Assembly: GCA_006386115.1 (NCBI GenBank)
Contig: VFIW01000032.1
Location: 330,668-394,667, forward strand
DNA from: Globisporangium splendens
Taxonomy: Eukaryota > Oomycota > Peronosporomycetes > Pythiales > Pythiaceae
Direction of reading: 5' to 3'
DNA length: 64,000 nt
The translations under genes were made by a program, and so were the position numbers. Below, one piece after another: positions 60,542 to 64,000 of this stretch. Within the stretch, counting starts at the first letter, position 1. Each line of letters starts with the position of its first letter. The notes under the pieces were generated by a model. The model was given only the letters and a program-made list of their open reading frames with translations. It was not told the origin of the DNA and did not search any database.

Positions 60542-61012
60542 TCAACAACATTTGGCACTTTCAATCGTTGCAACACGCACTTGGTTTTCTGGATACACCC
60601 CAAATTGTAAGCGCATGGGTCGGAAGTTGCAGCGTACGCAAACGTCAAGAATCTTTTTGCAGCGCGTCGCACGCACCTCGATACGTCGCGACGATGCCGC
60701 TGCATTGTACGCTTTGAGTTTGCATACAAATTCTTGCTTCGCAGCGTGTAAATCGTCCCAAGCGTCGTGAGACTCTTGCCATGCCTCTTCTTGCGCGAGC
60801 TTTGCCTTGCCAACCTCGTTTTGCAGAGACTTTGCCACTGGATCCTCGGTACCATGCACCTGCCGATTCGCACAGCGCCACTCAAACAGTGCACACCGTG
60901 TCACTTTCAAGTCCTGACCGCAACTGGTATGGATCGCTTTCAGCGTGCGAAACACGGCTTCGGCAGCTTGCATGTTCTCCACGGCCTGTCGTACATCTTG
61001 AGCAGTCGCCAT
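60542..61012 (-). CDS. Hypothetical helical protein
   Basis: 156 codons from the ATG at 61012, with no family recognised. The first 110 residues look helical and charged (VRQAVENMQAAEAVFRTLKA; EVGKAKLAQEEAWQESHDAW), suggesting a coiled coil. The last 40 residues are Cys/Arg-rich (RCKKILDVCVRCNFRP) and could be retained-intron translation. There is no signal peptide. An in-frame ATG at 61051 lies upstream of the promoter element and is unlikely to be used. The close core promoter is the main reason to believe this is a gene. Confidence 0.5.
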   Translation of the reverse strand: MATAQDVRQAVENMQAAEAVFRTLKAIHTSCGQDLKVTRCALFEWRCANRQVHGTEDPVAKSLQNEVGKAKLAQEEAWQESHDAWDDLHAAKQEFVCKLKAYNAAASSRRIEVRATRCKKILDVCVRCNFRPMRLQFGVYPENQVRVATIESAKCC

Positions 61013-61021
61013 CCTTTGTGC

Positions 61022-61037
61022 GCAAATTAGAGAATGC
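61022..61037 (-). promoter_or_regulatory. Inr/FPR core promoter of the 60542-61012 gene
   Basis: The minus strand reads GCATTCTCTAATTTGC, close to TCATTYYNCAWTTTNC, 10-25 nt upstream of the ATG. Confidence 0.6.
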
Positions 61038-61080
61038 TGCAGTAAGTCCAACAGCGCAGCATCGACGTCGCGGCGCGTTC

Positions 61081-61137
61081 ATGGCGAGTCGATTCCGCAT
61101 GTGCTCGTTTCCTTTGAATGCGGAATCGACCCGCCAT
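61081..61137. repeat. Near-perfect 20-bp hairpin, 17-nt loop
   Basis: ATGGCGAGTCGATTCCGCAT (61081-61100) pairs with ATGCGGAATCGACCCGCCAT (61118-61137), 19 of 20 positions. Confidence 0.75.
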
Positions 61138-61991
61138 GCTCATGAAAAGCGCCAGTTCCAGTCGCCACTGTGCACGCCGCTTCCCATTATTTTCTTTCTA
61201 GGCAGCTCGTCAACCGCGCACTGCCGCAAAAGCAGATCTTTCCCGCTCGAGAGAGTGTGCACGAGATGGGTGCAGCCGACCGGCTCCCTCGCGAAACGGA
61301 AACTTGCATCTGCCAGTGAGCTGGAGTGTCCATGCATCCAGACTGATATCCAGTGACGAACAGTCAGCTGGTTGGTTGCCTTCCACGTTGAGCGTTTTTG
61401 CTGAAGTGGACTTTTTGAGGAGTCAGACAATCGCGGTGGCAACTTGGCTTCTGCATGAATGAACCCATCTCAAGCACTTCAACGCTCCGGACTGCAAGCT
61501 CGCTCTCTTAGCGTAGAGAGATGCCTGCGAATTGCATAAACTGTCAAGAGTCCATCAACAATCTCTCTCATCGATCCATTTCCACTTGAGTTTCCATGTC
61601 GCTCTTACTTTGACGAACGATGGGTGCAACTGACTGCATCTTGCGAACTATCACGAGGCGTTTGCTTTTTCGCGGTGCCTGCTCAAGCATATCAGAATCT
61701 GGCGTGTCAAAGTCAGCAGTGAATGCCAGCGAGAGAGACGCCTATCAAAACAGCTGGTTCGCTTCAACGTTGAAGTGAACTGGCCGACTGATCAGGAGGC
61801 AGGCGATGTCCAAACAAACAAGTATCCAGGATGCTTGACGATGCCTTCAGCAATGACACGGCAACATCTGTTAATGGAGGCGGGGCTTAACGCTGTTGTG
61901 TCTCTTCCTCTTATACGTTCGTCGAGGTGCTAACAATGCACTACATCAAGTCAAGTCATGCTCTCACAGTTCATACACGCGTTCCATCCAC
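61138..61991. other. Intergenic, no supported gene
   Basis: Short frames only, including 61140-61442 minus (Ser-rich, no features). Confidence 0.4.
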
Positions 61992-63646
61992 TCAGGGCAT
62001 CGAGTCTCTTGGGCGCTTGATGATCACGGTCTTGTTCTCCAAGTAGCCGTGGAGACCGTGTTGACCATTTTCACGGCCGATGCCCGAGTCTTTGAAGCCG
62101 CCGAACGGCGTGTTCGAGTCGAACACGTCGTGGCAGTTGACGTACACCGTGCCTGTGCGAATGCCGTTGGAGATCTTGATCGCGTTGTCGATGCTCTTGG
62201 TCACGACGCCGGCGCCAAGGCCATAGTTTGACTCGTTCGCGCGCTTGATCACCTCGTCGATGGTCTTGAACTTGAGAATCGTCATGACAGGACCGAAGAT
62301 CTCTTCGCGCGCAATGGTCATGTCGTCATCAACGTCAGCGAACACGGTTGGCTCAATGAAGAAGCCCTTGTCGCCCACACGCTTTCCACCCATCAAGAGC
62401 GTGACACCTTCCTTCTTACCGATCGAGACGTAGTTCAGGATCTTCTCGAATCGGGCACGATCAATTTGTGGACCTTGGTCGGTCTTGACCGAGAACGGGT
62501 CGCCGACAACGCGTGCCTTGGCCGCTTCCACAGAGCGACGCAGGAATTCGTCGTAGATGCCCTCTTGCACATACACGCGAGTGCCGGCAATGCAGCATTG
62601 ACCTTGGTTGAAAAACAAAGCAAGCTGCAATTGAGCAATCGCAAGGTCGATGTCAGCGTCGTCGAGAATAATGTTGGCCGACTTGCCACCGAGCTCGAGC
62701 GTCACACGCTTCAAGTTGCTGACGTGGGACGAGCGCATGATCTGGTAGCCGACTTCAGTGGATCCCGTGAACGCGACCTTGCCGACGTCGGGTGCTGCGC
62801 GAGGTGCTTGCCAGCGGTTGGACCTTGGCCAGGCACGATGTTAACGACACCCGGTGGGAATCCAGCTTCCACGATCAACTCGCCGAGACGAAGGACAGTC
62901 AATGGGGTTTGTTCCGCTGGCTTCAGCACAACCGTGCAACCCGAGGCAAGCGCTGGACCAAGCTTCCACGCAGCCATCACCAATGGAAAGTTCCATGGGA
63001 TGATTTGCGCGCACACGCCGACTGGTTCCGACTTGGTGTAGCAAAAGAATGGACCAGAAATCGGAATCGTTTGCCCCACGATTTTGTCTGGCCAGCCCGC
63101 GTAGTAACGCAGGCTGTTGATCGCGAGATGAAGCTCGACGTGCCTGGCGGCGCTGTAAGGCTTGCCGCCGTCCAACGCTTCCAAGGCAGCGAGTTCGTCA
63201 ATGTTTTTCTCGACGAGGTCTGCCAGCTTGCCGATGAGACGGCCACGCTCCGGGGCAGCCATGGTTCTCCATGGCCCTTCAAACGCTGTGCGAGCAGCCT
63301 TGACGGCTTCATCGATGTCATCTGGCGTGGCTTCCGCGACCGTCGCGATCTTGTCTTCCGTCGCAGGGTCGAACGTGTCAAACTTGGCTCCGTTCACCGA
63401 GGACACGAACTTGCCGTTGATCAGCAAGTTGGTTTGCTTGACAGACACGTTGGACGAGAACTGACGCAACCGCGTCGCGTTGGTCGCTGTCGCCTGATCG
63501 AGCGTGCGCGCCGAGTGTGCGCTCACAGCGCGTGGCAGTTGACGGAGAATGTGGCGCTGCGTGGGCTTCAGGAGGAGTGCTTGGCTGGCTGCTTCTTGAG
63601 CTCGGCTTGCCAGGGAGCTGGCAAATTGCGGGATGAAGCAGCCCAT
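61992..63646 (-). CDS. Mitochondrial-type NAD aldehyde dehydrogenase (one frameshift)
   Basis: Aldehyde dehydrogenase of the ALDH1/2 class, which oxidises aldehydes to acids with NAD+. An Arg/Ala/Ser-rich N-terminus of about 70 residues ([18 protein letters not shown]...) looks like a mitochondrial presequence. Then [25 protein letters not shown] (cofactor binding), [10 protein letters not shown] (general-base Glu), [14 protein letters not shown] (nucleophilic Cys), EEIFGPVM and [13 protein letters not shown]. The total is about 551 residues, full length for the family. A single base is missing at about 62790-62793: CACCCGACGTC is read where CAC-CCx-GAC-GTC is required, between AGKHLAQHP and VGKVAFTG. 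It could be a sequencing error or a recent null mutation; everything else is intact. Confidence 0.88.
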
Positions 63647-64000
63647 GCAAAGCGAGGCCGGGCGTGGTCATTTGGAAGCTTCAAATCGTAAACCATGCTT
63701 TTGTGAAACTTCAAGTTGAATCGACACCACCGAAAAGAGGGAGATTGGGCTAAACCCAGTTGGGACAAACTTAAAAGTTGCTTCTCTGTTGCGCGATAGA
63801 ATTTACGTTGCTCTAAAGTTGCCTTTACCCATCTCGCAACGAATAGGGAAGTGGCTTCTCGGAGTAATTGGGCTTCTAAGGAGAGGCTGAAAACAAAGAC
63901 TGCTCTGAGGGCTGTTGGTGATACTGCAGTCAGCGTCCATGCCCCAATTGCGAGTGATGTCCAATATGAAGTTTGTATATGGACAACAATAGGCAGTCTT
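63647..64000. other. Upstream region of ALDH
   Basis: The likely promoter of the ALDH gene on the minus strand lies here. No unambiguous Inr/FPR match was found and no other gene is seen. Confidence 0.35.

Overview
The window looks like nuclear DNA of an oomycete, most likely a Peronosporales genome such as Phytophthora or a Pythium-like relative. Four things point there: a cluster of small secreted Kazal-like protease inhibitors; start sites preceded by the oomycete initiator plus flanking promoter element (consensus TCATTYYNCAWTTT); compact genes with short GT-AG introns; and a dense set of Ty3/gypsy, RNase H-bearing LINE and Crypton-like elements. No rRNA, tRNA or CRISPR array was found.

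Layout. (i) 1-9159: five Kazal inhibitor genes, all on the minus strand, with a LINE cluster (4100-6960) between them. Two of the genes (3085-3504 and 7213-7632) have identical coding sequences. (ii) 10193-15424: two 5'-truncated LINE family 1 copies in minus orientation, each with a clear target-site duplication. (iii) 15864-24312: three short-chain dehydrogenase/reductase paralogues, each split by one intron at the same position. One is intact, one has lost its catalytic YxxxK segment, and one has a 1-bp frame problem at its splice junction. A LINE family 2 copy (17076-21760) sits between the first two. (iv) 25690-56526: a retrotransposon nest. An outer Ty3/gypsy element A (plus strand) starts in a Crypton-like pseudogene and ends in the gag of a third element, C. 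Inside A are a complete element B (29946-37594, TSD GATCC) and a complete antisense copy of A itself (38287-47930, TSD CAAGG). The antisense A copy carries solo LTRs of B and of A at exactly the positions where the outer copy holds the full insertions. (v) 56528-61137: a LINE 2 fragment split by a solo LTR, a duplicate of the 690-bp Kazal block seen at 8468-9159, a seventh Kazal gene, and a small orphan gene. (vi) 61992-63646: a mitochondrial-type aldehyde dehydrogenase with one frameshift.

Most notable observations. Elements A and B each carry a long, intact antisense ORF (about 514 and 355 codons). It starts between the end of pol and the 3' LTR, runs back across the chromodomain region, and stops just past the integrase FYVGxLKxY motif. 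The predicted products end in coiled coil, although the sense pol in all three copies is broken. The solo B LTR in the antisense A copy is a chimera of the two LTRs of the B element still present in the outer copy, so the two arms are DNA-level duplicates of one locus. Both families also show perfect -1 frameshift heptamers at the gag-pol junction.

The host genes do not form one pathway. The secreted inhibitors probably act outside the cell on target proteases, the SDRs and ALDH are metabolic oxidoreductases, and the rest of the window is shaped by transposition and recombination.
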